The notes under the pieces: generated by a model
The model's database searches: none
Seen by the model: the letters and a program-made list of their open reading frames with translations, nothing else
Told to the model about the DNA's origin: nothing
Part shown: one piece after another, positions 9,488-19,800 of the stretch
Numbering within the stretch: position 1 is the stretch's first letter
Layout: the number at the start of each line of letters is the position of its first letter
NCBI RefSeq assembly: GCF_004803855.2
Contig: NZ_CP012552.1
Location: forward strand, 992,001-1,056,000
DNA: 64,000 nt
Origin: Campylobacter sp. RM16192
GTDB lineage: Bacteria; Campylobacterota; Campylobacteria; Campylobacterales; Campylobacteraceae
Reading direction: 5' to 3'
Program-made: the position numbers and the translations under genes

Positions 9488-10264
9488 ATGAAATTTTCTA
9501 AAATTCTACTTGGTGCACTACTTGCAGTAACTTTAAGCTCGGCTGATAAAGCTAAGACAATCATAGTTGGCGCTACGCCTGTTCCTCACGCAGAAATTCT
9601 TGAAGTAGTTAAACCTCTACTTGAAAAAGATGGGTTTAAACTTGAGATCAAAGAGTTTAACGACTACACTATCCCAAATTTGGCAACCGAAGATGGCGAT
9701 CTTGACGCAAATTTCTTTCAACACTTGCCATATCTAAACGAATTTAACAAAAACAAAGGTACTCATCTGGTTAAAACTGTAGGCGTTCACCTTGAGCCAA
9801 TGGGAGTTTATTCGGCTAAGATAAAAGATCTAAGCGAACTAAAAAACGGCGACACTGTAGCGATACCAAATGATCCTACAAACGAAAGCCGCGCACTAGA
9901 CGTGCTTGCAAGCGCAGGACTTATCAAACTAAACGATAATCCTCTAAAAACTCCGCTTGATATCGTAGAAAATCCTAAAAATTTAAAATTTAGCGAGATC
10001 GAAGCAGCGCAAATTCCAAGAACACTAAGTGACGTAACTATCGCGGTTATCAATACAAACTACGCTTTAAACGCGAAGCTAAATCCGTCAAAAGATGCGC
10101 TTGCGCTTGAGAGCAAAGATAGCCCTTATACGAACTACGTGGTTGTAAAAGTAGGCAATGAAAACGCTCCAAAAATAAAAGCTTTAGATAAAGCTATAAA
10201 TTCGGCTGAAGTGAAAAAATTTATAGAGAGTAAATACGAAGGCGCTATTCTTCCTGCGTTTTAA
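9488..10264 (+). CDS. metQ: methionine-binding protein MetQ/NlpA family
   Basis: Periplasmic solute-binding subunit of the methionine importer. Residues 1-19 form a signal peptide with no lipobox cysteine, so the protein is probably soluble rather than a lipoprotein as in E. coli. The mature protein starts near DKAKTIIVGATPVPHAEIL, a typical NlpA N-terminus, and carries the family segments FFQHLPYLN and IPNDPTNESRAL. Length 258 is normal. It is preceded by a structured leader and its own likely promoter after the metI terminator, so it may be expressed more strongly than metNI. The start has AAAGGA (9475-9480) seven bases upstream. Confidence 0.92.
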   Translation: MKFSKILLGALLAVTLSSADKAKTIIVGATPVPHAEILEVVKPLLEKDGFKLEIKEFNDYTIPNLATEDGDLDANFFQHLPYLNEFNKNKGTHLVKTVGVHLEPMGVYSAKIKDLSELKNGDTVAIPNDPTNESRALDVLASAGLIKLNDNPLKTPLDIVENPKNLKFSEIEAAQIPRTLSDVTIAVINTNYALNAKLNPSKDALALESKDSPYTNYVVVKVGNENAPKIKALDKAINSAEVKKFIESKYEGAILPAF

Positions 10265-10272
10265 TGCAACCC

Positions 10273-10300
10273 AAAGCCTAAACATTTAGTTTAGGCTTTT
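10273..10300 (+). terminator. terminator after metQ
   Basis: Perfect 11-bp stem AAAGCCTAAAC (10273-10283) with GTTTAGGCTTT (10289-10299), 5-nt loop, ending in four T's, eight bases after the metQ stop. Confidence 0.65.
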
Positions 10301-10333
10301 ATATAAATCCAAATTTTACTACAAAGGCTAAAT

Positions 10334-10927
10334 TTGCTCAGTGAAGTTATAAATTTTATCGTTGAGACTGTCGGGCAATGGGGATATGTCGGCATATTTT
10401 GCATGATGTTTTTAGAAAGCTCGTTTTTCCCGTTTCCAAGCGAGATAGTTATGATACCTGCTGGGTATCTTGCAAGCAAAGGTGAGATGAATCTAATCCT
10501 AGCTTTTTTAGCAGGCACCGGTGGCTCTTTAGCGGGTGCGGTGTTTAACTACTACTTATGCTACTTTTTCGGAAGAGATCTCATACTAAAATACGGCAAA
10601 TATGTGCGAATTACAGAAGAAAAGATGCAAAAATTTGAAAATTTCTTTAATAAACACGGCGAAATTTCTACATTTAACTGCCGTCTAATCCCTGGAATTC
10701 GTCAATATATAAGCCTTCCGGCAGGTCTAGCTAAAATGAATCTTTTTAAATTTAGCCTTTATACTACACTTGGTGCAGGAATTTGGGTGGCAATCTTACT
10801 TGCTGTGGGGTATTATCTAGGAACTGATTACAATAAAGAGCTATTTAAAAATATAGTCTTAGCAATGCTTGTTGCAGTAGCTGCCATAACGGCAATTTAT
10901 ATTTACATAAAAAAATCAAAAAAATAG
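10334..10927 (+). CDS. DedA family membrane protein
   Basis: DedA (SNARE-associated/VTT domain) proteins are inner-membrane proteins implicated in proton-dependent lipid-carrier or phospholipid flipping and in envelope homeostasis. Family motifs are present: ESSFFPFPSEIVMIPAG near residues 27-43 and the RLIPGIRQYISLPAG segment (family F/R-x3-R-x3-PG motif) near 112-126. Four to five membrane spans are evident. Length 197 is typical. The start is TTG with AAAGG (10323-10327), six bases upstream. It is flanked by terminators on both sides and is probably monocistronic. The exact substrate cannot be told from sequence. Confidence 0.88.
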   Translation: MLSEVINFIVETVGQWGYVGIFCMMFLESSFFPFPSEIVMIPAGYLASKGEMNLILAFLAGTGGSLAGAVFNYYLCYFFGRDLILKYGKYVRITEEKMQKFENFFNKHGEISTFNCRLIPGIRQYISLPAGLAKMNLFKFSLYTTLGAGIWVAILLAVGYYLGTDYNKELFKNIVLAMLVAVAAITAIYIYIKKSKK

Positions 10928-10930
10928 ATT

Positions 10931-10956
10931 AAGGAGAGATTTGAAGCTCTCCTTTT
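10931..10956. terminator. bidirectional terminator between dedA and mogA
   Basis: AAGGAGAG (10931-10938) pairs with CTCTCCTT (10947-10954), 8 bp, 8-nt loop, with short T and A flanks. It lies between the convergent dedA and mogA and could serve both. Confidence 0.55.
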
Positions 10957-10962
10957 GATTAG

Positions 10963-11502
10963 TTAAGAAATCTTCTTTTGCTTTGGTCTAAAGACCTTCA
11001 TCACATTTTCATCAGTCTCTATATAAGCACCCTCGATAAGATCAATACAGTAAGGTATAGAAGGAAATATCGGCTCCAAGCACTCTCTTATAGCCTTTGG
11101 CTGTCCCGGTAAATTTACTATTAAGGCGCGTCCTCTAATGCCTGCTGTTTGGCGTGACAGTATAGCCGTAGGAACAAATTTCAAGCTTGCCGCTCGCATT
11201 AGCTCACCAAAGCCGGGCATCATCTTTTCGCATACCGCTTCAGTTGCTTCAGGAGTCACATCTCTAACCGCAGGCCCCGTTCCTCCGGTGGTTAAAACCA
11301 GATTACATCCTAGATTATCAACCATATTTATAAGTCGTTCTTTTATAAGTTCAAACTCATCAGGGATTACTTCGTATATATACTCGCGCTCACTTGTTAT
11401 CCACTCATCAAGCACTGCTTTTATCGCAGGTCCCGATTTATCTTCATAAGCACCTTCGCTTGCTCTATCTGAAAGCGTTAAAATTCCTATTTTTATCTTC
11501 AT
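10963..11502 (-). CDS. mogA: molybdopterin adenylyltransferase
   Basis: MogA adenylates molybdopterin before molybdate insertion in molybdenum-cofactor synthesis. The MPT-binding motif TTGGTGPAVRDVTPEAT lies at about residues 70-86, followed by MPGFGELMR and LPGQPKAIRECLEPIFPSIPYCIDLI. The C-terminal motif and length (179) fit MogA rather than the shorter MoaB. The gene is alone on the minus strand between a terminator and the FtsH-like gene, 51 bases away. Campylobacters have several Mo/W enzymes that need this cofactor. Confidence 0.92.
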   Translation of the reverse strand: MKIKIGILTLSDRASEGAYEDKSGPAIKAVLDEWITSEREYIYEVIPDEFELIKERLINMVDNLGCNLVLTTGGTGPAVRDVTPEATEAVCEKMMPGFGELMRAASLKFVPTAILSRQTAGIRGRALIVNLPGQPKAIRECLEPIFPSIPYCIDLIEGAYIETDENVMKVFRPKQKKIS

Positions 11503-11553
11503 AAATTTTACTCCATTGTTAAAATATATGCGATTTTAGCATATTATTGCAAA

Positions 11554-13221
11554 TTATTCATAAGAGCTTTGTATTATTATCTTTATCGCTGTCTTATCTA
11601 TACTCTCGTTTGCTATGATGTACTCACAAATTTTTTCCGTTTGCGCCTTCATCCCTCGCAAGAACTCCGATATCTCGCTATACGCTTCTTGAAGTATGCT
11701 CTCCACATCAGCAGGATTTGGCACTAGAGTTTTGCCCATACCATACTCAAAAACCATATTTTGAGCGATCTCTTTTGCCTTTGCTATATCGCTGTGAGCG
11801 TTTGAAAAGATGTCATCCCTACTCTCTTTTAGAGCGCTCATACCGGCTAGACATACCTTTATGCGAGAAAGCATTTGAGTCTTGGACTCTATCTCGCGTT
11901 CGGTAGCTCTAAAATGATCTTCCACAAGCGAAATTTTTTCAAACTCAACTCCAAACCAATACGCACTTAGTGCCTTTGCACTTTGATAAAGGGCTTGAAT
12001 TTTTTTCTCTTCGTCGTTATAGCTAAGCACGCGCTTTTTGCCAAGCAAGACTTTATTTAGCACGTTTTCAAAGTCGCTCATATCTATCGTGCCTTTGTTA
12101 TTTCTAAGTGCGTTTATAGCAGCTTCATTCACTAAAGTAGCAAGCGCAGCCCCCGAAAAACCGACACTTATCTTAGCTATATCTTCAGGCGATACGCTAG
12201 AGCTTTTATCTTTAAGATATGATTTTAAAATTTCGACCCTGTCTGAAAAATCAGGCATCGATAGATAAATTCTCCTATCAAACCTACCCGAGCGAAGCAA
12301 GGCCTCATCTATCATCTCAATCCTGTTTGTAGCGGCTATCACTATGACGCCCGAGTTATCCTCAAAGCCGTCCATTTCGGTTAAAAGCTGATTTAGCGTA
12401 GCCTCGCGCTCATCGTTTCTGCTTCCGCCGCGCACTTTACCGACTGCGTCTATTTCGTCGATAAAGATTATCGATGGTGCATAAGCCTTAGCTTTTAAAA
12501 ACAGCTCTCTAACCCTCTTTGCGCCCATTCCTACGTAAATTTGCACAAATGCAGCTCCACTTTGGTAAAAAAACGGCACGTTTGCCTCTCCTGCTACAGC
12601 CTTTGCCACAAGTGTCTTACCAACTCCGGGAGGTCCTATCATAAGTACGCCTTTTGGCATTTTGATACCAAATTTTCTGTATTTGGCAGGATTTTTTAAG
12701 AAGTCCACTATCTCGCTAAGTTCAAATTTCACATCTTTTATGCCTGCCACATCGCTAAAGCTTACATTTGATATAGCCGGCACAACCGAGCTTGTAAATA
12801 TATTTTCAATCTCATACACTCCCATTTTCTCATCGCTTGTGTTTTCCGATTTTTTCTTTAGCTTGTATCTTCCGTAAACAAATAAAACACCGTATCCAAT
12901 CGCTATAAGAAATATTACAGCTAAAATTTCTTCTATTATAGGATGCTCTTTTTTCACATTTACGGGTACCTTTTGAACTAACTTGCTCATATCTATCCCA
13001 TCTTTTACGATAGTGTATTTATGCCCGCCTTTTGTCGTGATCAAAATTTCATTTTGCACTATAGTAGCTTCAGATATCAGATTGTCATCAAGTAGCTTTT
13101 CGTAACTATCATACATAATATTTTTTGGCTGATTTTTAAAAGCCACTATAGACGTCAAGCATATTAATAGTAGCGCTAAAATAGCAATAATATTTTTCTT
13201 ATTAAATTTAAATTTTTGCAT
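11554..13221 (-). CDS. FtsH-like AAA+ membrane ATPase lacking the zinc-protease motif
   Basis: The architecture is that of FtsH: an N-terminal membrane span (residues ~10-28), a short periplasmic region, a second span (~100-120), an AAA+ domain with Walker A GPPGVGKT (~194-201), pore loop FVQIYVG, Walker [12 protein letters not shown], second region of homology [21 protein letters not shown], and an M41-like C-terminal half. The HEXXH zinc site is gone: where FtsH has HEAGH, this protein reads YQSAK (about residue 410). It should unfold or remodel substrates but not cut them through that site. I start at the ATG at 13221 (ACGAGG 6-7 nt upstream), giving 555 residues and a 14-nt overlap with mtaB. 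An ATG at 13242 would add seven residues. H. pylori, as I recall, has a similar gene in the same cluster. Confidence 0.88.
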   Translation of the reverse strand: MQKFKFNKKNIIAILALLLICLTSIVAFKNQPKNIMYDSYEKLLDDNLISEATIVQNEILITTKGGHKYTIVKDGIDMSKLVQKVPVNVKKEHPIIEEILAVIFLIAIGYGVLFVYGRYKLKKKSENTSDEKMGVYEIENIFTSSVVPAISNVSFSDVAGIKDVKFELSEIVDFLKNPAKYRKFGIKMPKGVLMIGPPGVGKTLVAKAVAGEANVPFFYQSGAAFVQIYVGMGAKRVRELFLKAKAYAPSIIFIDEIDAVGKVRGGSRNDEREATLNQLLTEMDGFEDNSGVIVIAATNRIEMIDEALLRSGRFDRRIYLSMPDFSDRVEILKSYLKDKSSSVSPEDIAKISVGFSGAALATLVNEAAINALRNNKGTIDMSDFENVLNKVLLGKKRVLSYNDEEKKIQALYQSAKALSAYWFGVEFEKISLVEDHFRATEREIESKTQMLSRIKVCLAGMSALKESRDDIFSNAHSDIAKAKEIAQNMVFEYGMGKTLVPNPADVESILQEAYSEISEFLRGMKAQTEKICEYIIANESIDKTAIKIIIQSSYE

Positions 13222-14458
13222 AATTTGCCTCGTTATTGACATCGTATTTATCCACTATTGTCCACTCTTTGACAATATCTCTATCTGTTTTTATCTTGAC
13301 TTTATTATAAAACTGATCAAACCCTTCGTAAAATTCGCCGTTTAACTGCTCGACTAAGATATTTAAAGGCACTTTGTTGTCGTTTCTAAATTTAAGGTTA
13401 TTTTGCGCTACTATCTCTTTAAGAGTTCTCATCCTCTCTTTTGCCACATTACCGCTTACATCGATCTTCATAGTTGCCGAGTGAGTGTTATTTCTTGGCG
13501 AGTAAGCAAAGCAGTGCAAGTGAGTAAGTGGAAATTTCTTAAAATTTTCCAGTGCCTCAGCCCAAATTTGCTCGCTCTCTCCGGGATGTCCCACGATAAA
13601 ATCAGTCCCAAGTGCAAAGCCAAGCTCTGCTAGCTCCAAAAACAGCTCGATATCTTTAAGTGTCCTATTTCTGCGTCTCATTATCCTAAGCATTGCTTCG
13701 CTTGTATGCTGAAGCGCGATATGAAGGTGTCTTTCCAGCCAACTCTCTTTTAAAATTTCTCTAAAGCTCTCATCTATCTGGCTTGGTTCGATACTGCCAA
13801 GGCGAATTCGCTTTATACCGTTTATACTGCCAAGCCTATGAAGCAGCCTTCCTAGCGATGAATTTGTGTCCTTGCCGTAGCTACCGATATTAGTTCCTGT
13901 TAAGACAAGCTCATTGTAGCCGTTTGAGGCTAAAATTTTAGCTTCCTTCAAGATGCTTTCCTCATCCATACTTCTTGCTTTGCCGCGCACCGAAGGGATG
14001 ATGCAGTAGCTACAAATAAAATCGCACCCTTCCTGAATCTTTATAAAGGCCTTTGTGTGATTTTCGTAGTTTGTGACGATATTTTTATCGATACTTTCTA
14101 AATTTCCAAGCTCGAAGAATGGATTTTCAAACTTTAAAAGCGAATTTATATCTTCTTTTTTACTTGCGCCTATAACGCCAAAAACAGAGCTTTTATCAAA
14201 AAGCTCCCTGCCCTTACTAACCGCGCCGCATCCTGTGAGTATTACCTTTGCGCCGCGTTTTTTAACGCTATTTATATAGCTTCTAGTGCCGCTATCTGCG
14301 CTATTTGTGACGGTGCAAGAGTTTATTACTACGATATCGGCTTCATTTTCATCATTTGTGATCTCATAGTCCTTTATATAACTCTTCATAAGTTCAGTAT
14401 CGTATATATTTGTGCGACATCCAAAGGTTTTAAAGTATATCTTCTCTCTTGCCTGCAT
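13208..14458 (-). CDS. mtaB: tRNA (t6A37) methylthiotransferase MtaB
   Basis: Radical-SAM enzyme that converts t6A37 of tRNA to ms2t6A. The N-terminal UPF0004 domain carries cysteines C14, C48 and C77 for the auxiliary cluster. The radical-SAM motif C-x3-C-x2-C is at C145, C149 and C152, and a TRAM-like tail follows. The MtaB rather than MiaB subfamily is suggested by KTFGCRTN and GCDFICSYCIIP. Length 416 is normal. The start overlaps the mscS stop (TAATG) and its own end overlaps the FtsH-like gene, so the chain is translationally coupled. Confidence 0.9.
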   Translation of the reverse strand: MQAREKIYFKTFGCRTNIYDTELMKSYIKDYEITNDENEADIVVINSCTVTNSADSGTRSYINSVKKRGAKVILTGCGAVSKGRELFDKSSVFGVIGASKKEDINSLLKFENPFFELGNLESIDKNIVTNYENHTKAFIKIQEGCDFICSYCIIPSVRGKARSMDEESILKEAKILASNGYNELVLTGTNIGSYGKDTNSSLGRLLHRLGSINGIKRIRLGSIEPSQIDESFREILKESWLERHLHIALQHTSEAMLRIMRRRNRTLKDIELFLELAELGFALGTDFIVGHPGESEQIWAEALENFKKFPLTHLHCFAYSPRNNTHSATMKIDVSGNVAKERMRTLKEIVAQNNLKFRNDNKVPLNILVEQLNGEFYEGFDQFYNKVKIKTDRDIVKEWTIVDKYDVNNEANYAKI

Positions 14459-16059
14459 TACATTATTTCTTCATTGTTTTCTATAGGTTTTGGATCGCTC
14501 GCCTTCCTTCTTTTATCCATATAAAGAGTCTGAGTAGGATATGCGATCACTATATCATCCTCTTTTAGCAAGCTCTCTATAATTTCTGAGCTAATAGTGC
14601 TTCTTAACGCCATAGGGGCAAAAGAATTTGTCATATACCAAGCCGAAATTTTAACCCCATGAGGCTCTATAAATGAAAAAATTCTAGGCTCTACGTTTGG
14701 ATTTTTGATACTATATTGATTTCTTAGCTTACTCATCTGCTTTTTGGCTATGTCTGTATAGCCTTTAGAGTACTTTCTGACTATATTTTTGATTATATAG
14801 ACAGCTTTTTTATGGTTTGATTCAAAGCTAAGAGTGATATCTATACCATCCCAAACGGTTTTCATTCCCTGATGCGAGAAATTTGCTATAAGATCGGTAA
14901 AAATATAGTTATTTGGTATAAAGATAATGCGTCCAGCTCTGCGATTAAATTGATAGGTATTAAAAGTTACATCCTCATATATAGTCATTCTAAGAAGAGA
15001 TATGTCTATGATATCTCCTACAAAATTTTCCCCGTCTCTTCTGACTTTGATTCTATCTCCAACATGAAAACTACCGCCAAATACTATAACCATCCAGCCA
15101 AGCATACTCATAAACATATCTTTCATCGCGATAGCAATACCAGCTGAAGCAAAACCAAGCACGGTGACTATATATGTAACATTTTCGATATAGGCAAAAA
15201 GTAAAATCAGAATTATAAGAGTTATATTTACTAAATTTATAAATTTATTTGCAGTATATAGTCTCTCATTGTCTGTAATTGTCTTTTTGATAATAAATTT
15301 AAATAAAAACGACAAAGCCACAACGACAAGGATAAAAATCCCTATATTCATAGCCTTTTTCATTTGAGCCTTGATATCCTCGGTCACTCTACTTATGGCC
15401 TCTATAACCCTTTTTTCATAGACGCTATATGTAGTCTGAGCAATATCTTCAGCCGCTTTAAACTCGATAATTTCTTGTCTAATATCAATCAGCTCATTTT
15501 TATAGGTCTCATCTTCGCTAAGCCTTACAATTTCAGATAAAATTTCCTCTTTCTTATTAAGCTCGTCTATGATCCTATCAAGCCCCTCAAGACGTATCTT
15601 ATATTCATCTTTAGTGCTTCTAAGCTGCTTAATATAAGAAAAGCCAGAAATTACAGCTATCGGGTTCGTGATCTTTTGCATACTATCTATTTCAGGAGCC
15701 GTTATCATGCTAGAAAAAGGTGCTTTTTCAAATTCTTTTAAAAGCTCAAGCTGTTCTTTGATAGTGTTTTGCTTTTTTTGTAGCTCAATTGTGCTTTTAC
15801 TGCTAGATTTGCTCTGCTTTTTAAGCATAGCCTCTATAGTTTTAAGCTCATCTGTTAAATTTTGAAATGTTTTATAGTTTGAATACCTTGTGATCCAAAT
15901 ATTGCCTGCAAGCTTTTCGTTAATAGGTATAAGTTTATTCCTAAGATCGAGCAAGGCAGTATCTTTGATAGCGGTAGTAGCGTTTGATTCAGATATTGCT
16001 ACTTCACTATTACTAAACGAAAATACAAAAAATAGTAAAAAAACGAATATTTTTTTCAT
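14458..16059 (-). CDS. mechanosensitive ion channel, MscS family
   Basis: Inner-membrane osmotic safety valve. Residues 1-18 form a signal peptide; residues ~30-220 are a periplasmic alpha-helical/coiled-coil region; three to four membrane helices span ~238-330, with the pore-lining TM3 near [21 protein letters not shown]; the cytosolic beta domain ([22 protein letters not shown]) follows. Length 533 exceeds MscS (286) because of the periplasmic extension, as in MscM/YbdG-type members. It overlaps aroB by 4 nt upstream and mtaB by 1 nt downstream. Gating threshold cannot be read from sequence. Confidence 0.92.
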   Translation of the reverse strand: MKKIFVFLLFFVFSFSNSEVAISESNATTAIKDTALLDLRNKLIPINEKLAGNIWITRYSNYKTFQNLTDELKTIEAMLKKQSKSSSKSTIELQKKQNTIKEQLELLKEFEKAPFSSMITAPEIDSMQKITNPIAVISGFSYIKQLRSTKDEYKIRLEGLDRIIDELNKKEEILSEIVRLSEDETYKNELIDIRQEIIEFKAAEDIAQTTYSVYEKRVIEAISRVTEDIKAQMKKAMNIGIFILVVVALSFLFKFIIKKTITDNERLYTANKFINLVNITLIILILLFAYIENVTYIVTVLGFASAGIAIAMKDMFMSMLGWMVIVFGGSFHVGDRIKVRRDGENFVGDIIDISLLRMTIYEDVTFNTYQFNRRAGRIIFIPNNYIFTDLIANFSHQGMKTVWDGIDITLSFESNHKKAVYIIKNIVRKYSKGYTDIAKKQMSKLRNQYSIKNPNVEPRIFSFIEPHGVKISAWYMTNSFAPMALRSTISSEIIESLLKEDDIVIAYPTQTLYMDKRRKASDPKPIENNEEIM

Positions 16060-17096
16060 TTAAACTCGCTTAAAACTTGCATTACAATATCTTTTGGGAT
16101 ATCTTGCCTTATCTCATATCCACCTATACCATTTGGTAAAATAAATTTAATCTTTGAATTTTCGCTCTTTTTATCTAAGAAAAACGCATCATAAAAGACA
16201 TCTAAATCTGCAATTTTATATTCTACAGGTAGATTAAATTTAACTAGCAAATTTTTAATCCTATCTCTATCTAAATCTGTTAAAAGACCTAATTTAACCG
16301 CCAATGAATTAGCCATATTCATACCTATAGCCACAGCCTCTCCGTGTAAAAATCTCTTATATCCGGTTTCATTTTCTATAACGTGAGCAAAGGTATGGCC
16401 ATAATTTAGCACAGCTCTAATGCCTTTTTCGGTCTCATCTTTTTCAACGGCTTTTGCTTTTAAAGATACGCTTTTAAAGATCAAATTTTGTAAATTTTCA
16501 TTATCGCTCAAATCAGTTTTTTCAAGCCAATCAAACATATCTTTATCAAACATAACAGCCATTTTTATAGCCTCTGCAACACCTGCTGCGAATTCTCTTT
16601 TAGCAAGAGTTTTTAGAAATTTTGTCTCGCAATATACGGCAATTGGCTGATAAAAAGAGCCTATTAAATTTTTGCCAAATTTATTATTTACACCGGTTTT
16701 CCCGCCCACACTCGCATCGACCTGAGCTAGAAGCGTGGTAGGAATATTTATAAATTTAATGCCTCTTTGATAGATACTCGCTGCAAATCCAGCCATATCG
16801 CTTATGACTCCACCGCCAAGAGCTATTATCACACTGCCTCTATCAAGCCTGCTTACAAAAAGCTGTTCCAATATCTCTTCTATACTCTTTAAATTTTTAT
16901 ACTCTTCACCGTCAGGCAGGGTAATGATAAATTTCTCTTTACACTTCAAAATAGCAAGCAGACTATCAAGATGTAACCCACCCACTTTAGAATTAGTAAC
17001 GATAGCTACTTTCGTATCAAATTTGAGCTCTTTAAGCTCATCTATATAGACCTTATAGTTTCTTGATATATCTTTTAAATTTATATCGATTTGCAA
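16056..17096 (-). CDS. aroB: 3-dehydroquinate synthase
   Basis: Second step of the shikimate pathway: converts DAHP to 3-dehydroquinate with NAD and a divalent metal. Family motifs visible are [10 protein letters not shown], the NAD-binding [38 protein letters not shown] and the metal-site region [11 protein letters not shown]...HGEAVAIGM. Length 346 is normal. The 3' end overlaps mscS by 4 nt; 41 nt separate it from the COG3400 gene upstream, so all are probably one transcript. Confidence 0.97.
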   Translation of the reverse strand: MQIDINLKDISRNYKVYIDELKELKFDTKVAIVTNSKVGGLHLDSLLAILKCKEKFIITLPDGEEYKNLKSIEEILEQLFVSRLDRGSVIIALGGGVISDMAGFAASIYQRGIKFINIPTTLLAQVDASVGGKTGVNNKFGKNLIGSFYQPIAVYCETKFLKTLAKREFAAGVAEAIKMAVMFDKDMFDWLEKTDLSDNENLQNLIFKSVSLKAKAVEKDETEKGIRAVLNYGHTFAHVIENETGYKRFLHGEAVAIGMNMANSLAVKLGLLTDLDRDRIKNLLVKFNLPVEYKIADLDVFYDAFFLDKKSENSKIKFILPNGIGGYEIRQDIPKDIVMQVLSEFK

Positions 17097-17137
17097 AGCA
17101 TCCCCTATATTTATATATTTTATTCTATCTAAATTTA

Positions 17138-18547
17138 CTAAGTTGTTGGTATAAAAATCTGATAATTACTGTTAAGTCTCATATAAAGCCTATTCATGTC
17201 ATTTGAAATAGACGCCAAAGGATCTTTTCTACTCATTTTCTTAGTAAATAACATGAACTGCAACAAATTTTCCTCATTCTTTAGCTTTAATATCGGATTT
17301 TTTTCACTGTCCTCTATGATCTCTACTTTTCTGCCGAAAATTCTAGAGAGGTTGTCAAAGTGCTCTGCGAGACTTGAGTCTTTAGCCTTGCCAATAGTAA
17401 AATGATATAAAGAAATAGGGATATCAAGCTGAGAGCAGCAATCAAGAATAGCCGCAGACTGACCCTCTATATCCTCTCCGCCACTTAAAACAACGCCTTT
17501 TGAAATATCCTCTATCTTGTTTTTGCCTATGGTCATAATAGGCCTTTTTATGTCAAAAAACAGCCTTTTATTGGCTTCAAAAAAACTATTTGTAGTTATT
17601 AGCATACCTATATCGTGCTTTGTTACATCTTCTTTTATGATCTCGCAACTACTGGTAAAATAGTTAAATTCAACAACTATAGACTCATTGCTCATACTTC
17701 TTAGAGTTTCATAAACCTCATTTATCATAGAGTTTATGACCTTGATATAAAGTCGCTTATTGTTGAGTCGTTTATTAAATTTAATACTTCTTGCGACAAG
17801 TTTTCTGCATTCATCTTCGCTCATGTTTTTCATATCTATTAGAGCGTATAAATTTGATCCAAATGGGCTTGGAAACTGCCCCGTCTCTTTTTTGATACTT
17901 CTAAAAACGCTTAAAAGAACGCTTGGCTCGCCGACTATGAGCAAGGTATCGTTTGGCAATATCATTGATGATGGGGTGGCGATCATAAAATTTGATCCAC
18001 GATAAATCATAACTATACGCCACTTTTTTTGAGGTATGGATGCTACGTGACGATACATATATGAGCTTCCTACAGGCACCTTAACCTCCATTATCTCACC
18101 TCTTCCAAGTCCTACATTATCGGCTACCAAAGGCATATCAGGAAGTGAATCAATAAGCTTAACCGTAATAACATCTCTCTCGTCAAGAATCGTCAAATGT
18201 TTGTCTTCATCTATGCACTTATCCTCGAGCCCCCAAATATCCATAAGCAAAATATCGGTTTTCTTGCTAATTTGCCTTAAATTTTTATATACATTTACAG
18301 CATCAAAGCTATCATTTACAACTACCATAAACTGGCTAAAATAATCATTCACTACACCTTTTAATCTTTCAAAGCTAGTAGGATCAAACCGATAAAAAGA
18401 GAAATTTTCCAAGCTTAAATTTCTAGGTATAATATCGTCTTTATAAGTTATAACAGTATAATGATGTGAGCTATTTTTAGCCACAAACAATCTTTCTAAG
18501 AAATGTTTCGCTACAATTCCATCTGCAATTACCAAAATATTTTTCAT
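17138..18547 (-). CDS. COG3400-type protein with TrkA/RCK-like domains
   Basis: Residues ~1-130 look like a divergent TrkA-N Rossmann fold ([17 protein letters not shown]), though the Gly-rich NAD loop is incomplete. Residues ~150-225 match an RCK_C/TrkA-C domain ([20 protein letters not shown]...[11 protein letters not shown]). The C-terminal half resembles a USP-like nucleotide-binding fold but I cannot assign it. No membrane spans are seen, so it is probably a cytosolic regulator of K+ or another ion channel. It heads the aroB-mscS chain, consistent with a link to osmotic ion flux. Start ATG has GGAG six bases upstream. Function is inferred from domains only. Confidence 0.75.
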   Translation of the reverse strand: MKNILVIADGIVAKHFLERLFVAKNSSHHYTVITYKDDIIPRNLSLENFSFYRFDPTSFERLKGVVNDYFSQFMVVVNDSFDAVNVYKNLRQISKKTDILLMDIWGLEDKCIDEDKHLTILDERDVITVKLIDSLPDMPLVADNVGLGRGEIMEVKVPVGSSYMYRHVASIPQKKWRIVMIYRGSNFMIATPSSMILPNDTLLIVGEPSVLLSVFRSIKKETGQFPSPFGSNLYALIDMKNMSEDECRKLVARSIKFNKRLNNKRLYIKVINSMINEVYETLRSMSNESIVVEFNYFTSSCEIIKEDVTKHDIGMLITTNSFFEANKRLFFDIKRPIMTIGKNKIEDISKGVVLSGGEDIEGQSAAILDCCSQLDIPISLYHFTIGKAKDSSLAEHFDNLSRIFGRKVEIIEDSEKNPILKLKNEENLLQFMLFTKKMSRKDPLASISNDMNRLYMRLNSNYQIFIPTT

Positions 18548-18569
18548 AACTACTCCAAATTTAAAGGAA

Positions 18570-18582
18570 TATTATAGCAAAA
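18570..18582 (+). promoter_or_regulatory. possible leaderless promoter of tgt
   Basis: TATTAT at 18570-18575 is a good -10 hexamer placed seven bases before the tgt ATG (18582), so a transcript could start at or next to the initiation codon. The AAAGGA at 18563-18568 is 13 bases away, too far to be a normal ribosome binding site, and overlaps the leader of the divergent COG3400 gene. Confidence 0.35.
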
Positions 18583-19700
18583 TGACTTTTAGTATAGATA
18601 AAACGGACGGCAACGCACGTGCAGGCACTTTGACAACCACTCATTCTACCATCCAAACTCCTGTTTTTATGCCTGTTGGAACGGTCGGTGCCGTTAAGAG
18701 CCTAGACGCTATAGATATGATGGAAATTTTAAACGCCAAGATCATTTTAGGAAACACATATCACCTCTATCTGCGCCCGACAAGCAAGGTTGTAAAAGAG
18801 TTTGGCGGACTTCATGGATTTAGCAAATTTAACCGCTCTTTTTTAACCGATAGCGGCGGCTTTCAGGCGTTTTCTCTTAGTAAAATTTCAAAGCCCGACG
18901 AGCATGGGATCCACTTTAAAAGCCATATCGACGGCAGCTCTCACTACTTCACGCCAAAGAGCGTGCTTGATACGCAGTATGATCTAAATTCAGATATCAT
19001 GATGATACTTGATGATCTTATCGCCCTGCCTGCCGAGCCTAAGCGGGCCCAGCTTAGCATAAGACGCACGATAAATTGGGCTAAGGAAGCTATTGATTAC
19101 CACAGAGCAAACCAGCAAAAAGGCATAGGCTTAACGCAAAATATATTTGGCATCATTCAAGGTGGAACCGACTACGAAGCGCGTAAATTTTGCGCCGAAG
19201 CGCTGTGTGACATGGACTTTGACGGACTTGCCATAGGTGGCTTAAGCGTAGGAGAGAGCAACGAGGAGATGTATGATACGGTTGAAGGCGTGATACCATA
19301 TATCGACGCAAACCGCCCGCGCTATCTCATGGGAGTTGGAACGCCTGAGGATCTGGTAGAAAACGTGGAGCGCGGAGTTGATATGTTTGACTGCGTGATG
19401 CCTACTAGAAATGCGCGAAACGGCACTTTGTTTACAAGCTTTGGCAAGATAAATATAAAATCGGCCAAATTTATAAAAGACAACGCGCCCATAGACCACG
19501 AGTGCTCGTGCTACACATGCCGCAACTACTCGCGTGGCTACTTAAATCACCTATATAAAGCGCGCGAACTTACATTTTTCCGCCTAGCTAGCCTTCACAA
19601 CCTGCACTACTATCTAAATTTGATGAAACAGATGAGAGAGGCGATCATGCAGGGCAAATTTAGCGAATTTAAGAGGAATTTTTACGCCAAGAGGAGTTAA
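18582..19700 (+). CDS. tgt: tRNA-guanine transglycosylase
   Basis: Exchanges guanine 34 for preQ1 in GUN-decoding tRNAs (queuosine pathway). The catalytic aspartates lie in LTDSGGFQ (~residue 89) and [14 protein letters not shown] (~267). The zinc site is C-x-C-x2-C (ECSCYTC) plus a downstream His. Length 372 is normal. It is divergent from the COG3400/aroB chain with only 34 nt between start codons. The usual ribosome binding site is missing, see the promoter entry. Confidence 0.97.
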   Translation: MTFSIDKTDGNARAGTLTTTHSTIQTPVFMPVGTVGAVKSLDAIDMMEILNAKIILGNTYHLYLRPTSKVVKEFGGLHGFSKFNRSFLTDSGGFQAFSLSKISKPDEHGIHFKSHIDGSSHYFTPKSVLDTQYDLNSDIMMILDDLIALPAEPKRAQLSIRRTINWAKEAIDYHRANQQKGIGLTQNIFGIIQGGTDYEARKFCAEALCDMDFDGLAIGGLSVGESNEEMYDTVEGVIPYIDANRPRYLMGVGTPEDLVENVERGVDMFDCVMPTRNARNGTLFTSFGKINIKSAKFIKDNAPIDHECSCYTCRNYSRGYLNHLYKARELTFFRLASLHNLHYYLNLMKQMREAIMQGKFSEFKRNFYAKRS

Positions 19701-19708
19701 ATCCTCTT
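19689..19708 (+). terminator. weak hairpin at the end of tgt
   Basis: AAGAGGA (19689-19695) pairs with TCCTCTT (19702-19708), 7 bp, with the tgt stop codon in the 6-nt loop. Only a T-rich region follows (CTATTTTT 12 bases on), so this is a possible terminator between convergent genes. Confidence 0.35.
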
Positions 19709-19800
19709 GCAATATCTATTTTTAAGCTTTTCACCTCTTGAGCGAATAAAGTTTGATTGCCGTCTATGTCAAAAATATCAAAGCTTCTAATTTTCTGCTC

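Noticed and set aside
13208-13242. ATG at 13242 as start of the FtsH-like gene
   Set aside because: The ATG at 13221 has ACGAGG at proper spacing and gives a smaller overlap with mtaB; the upstream ATG has only a weak GGA.
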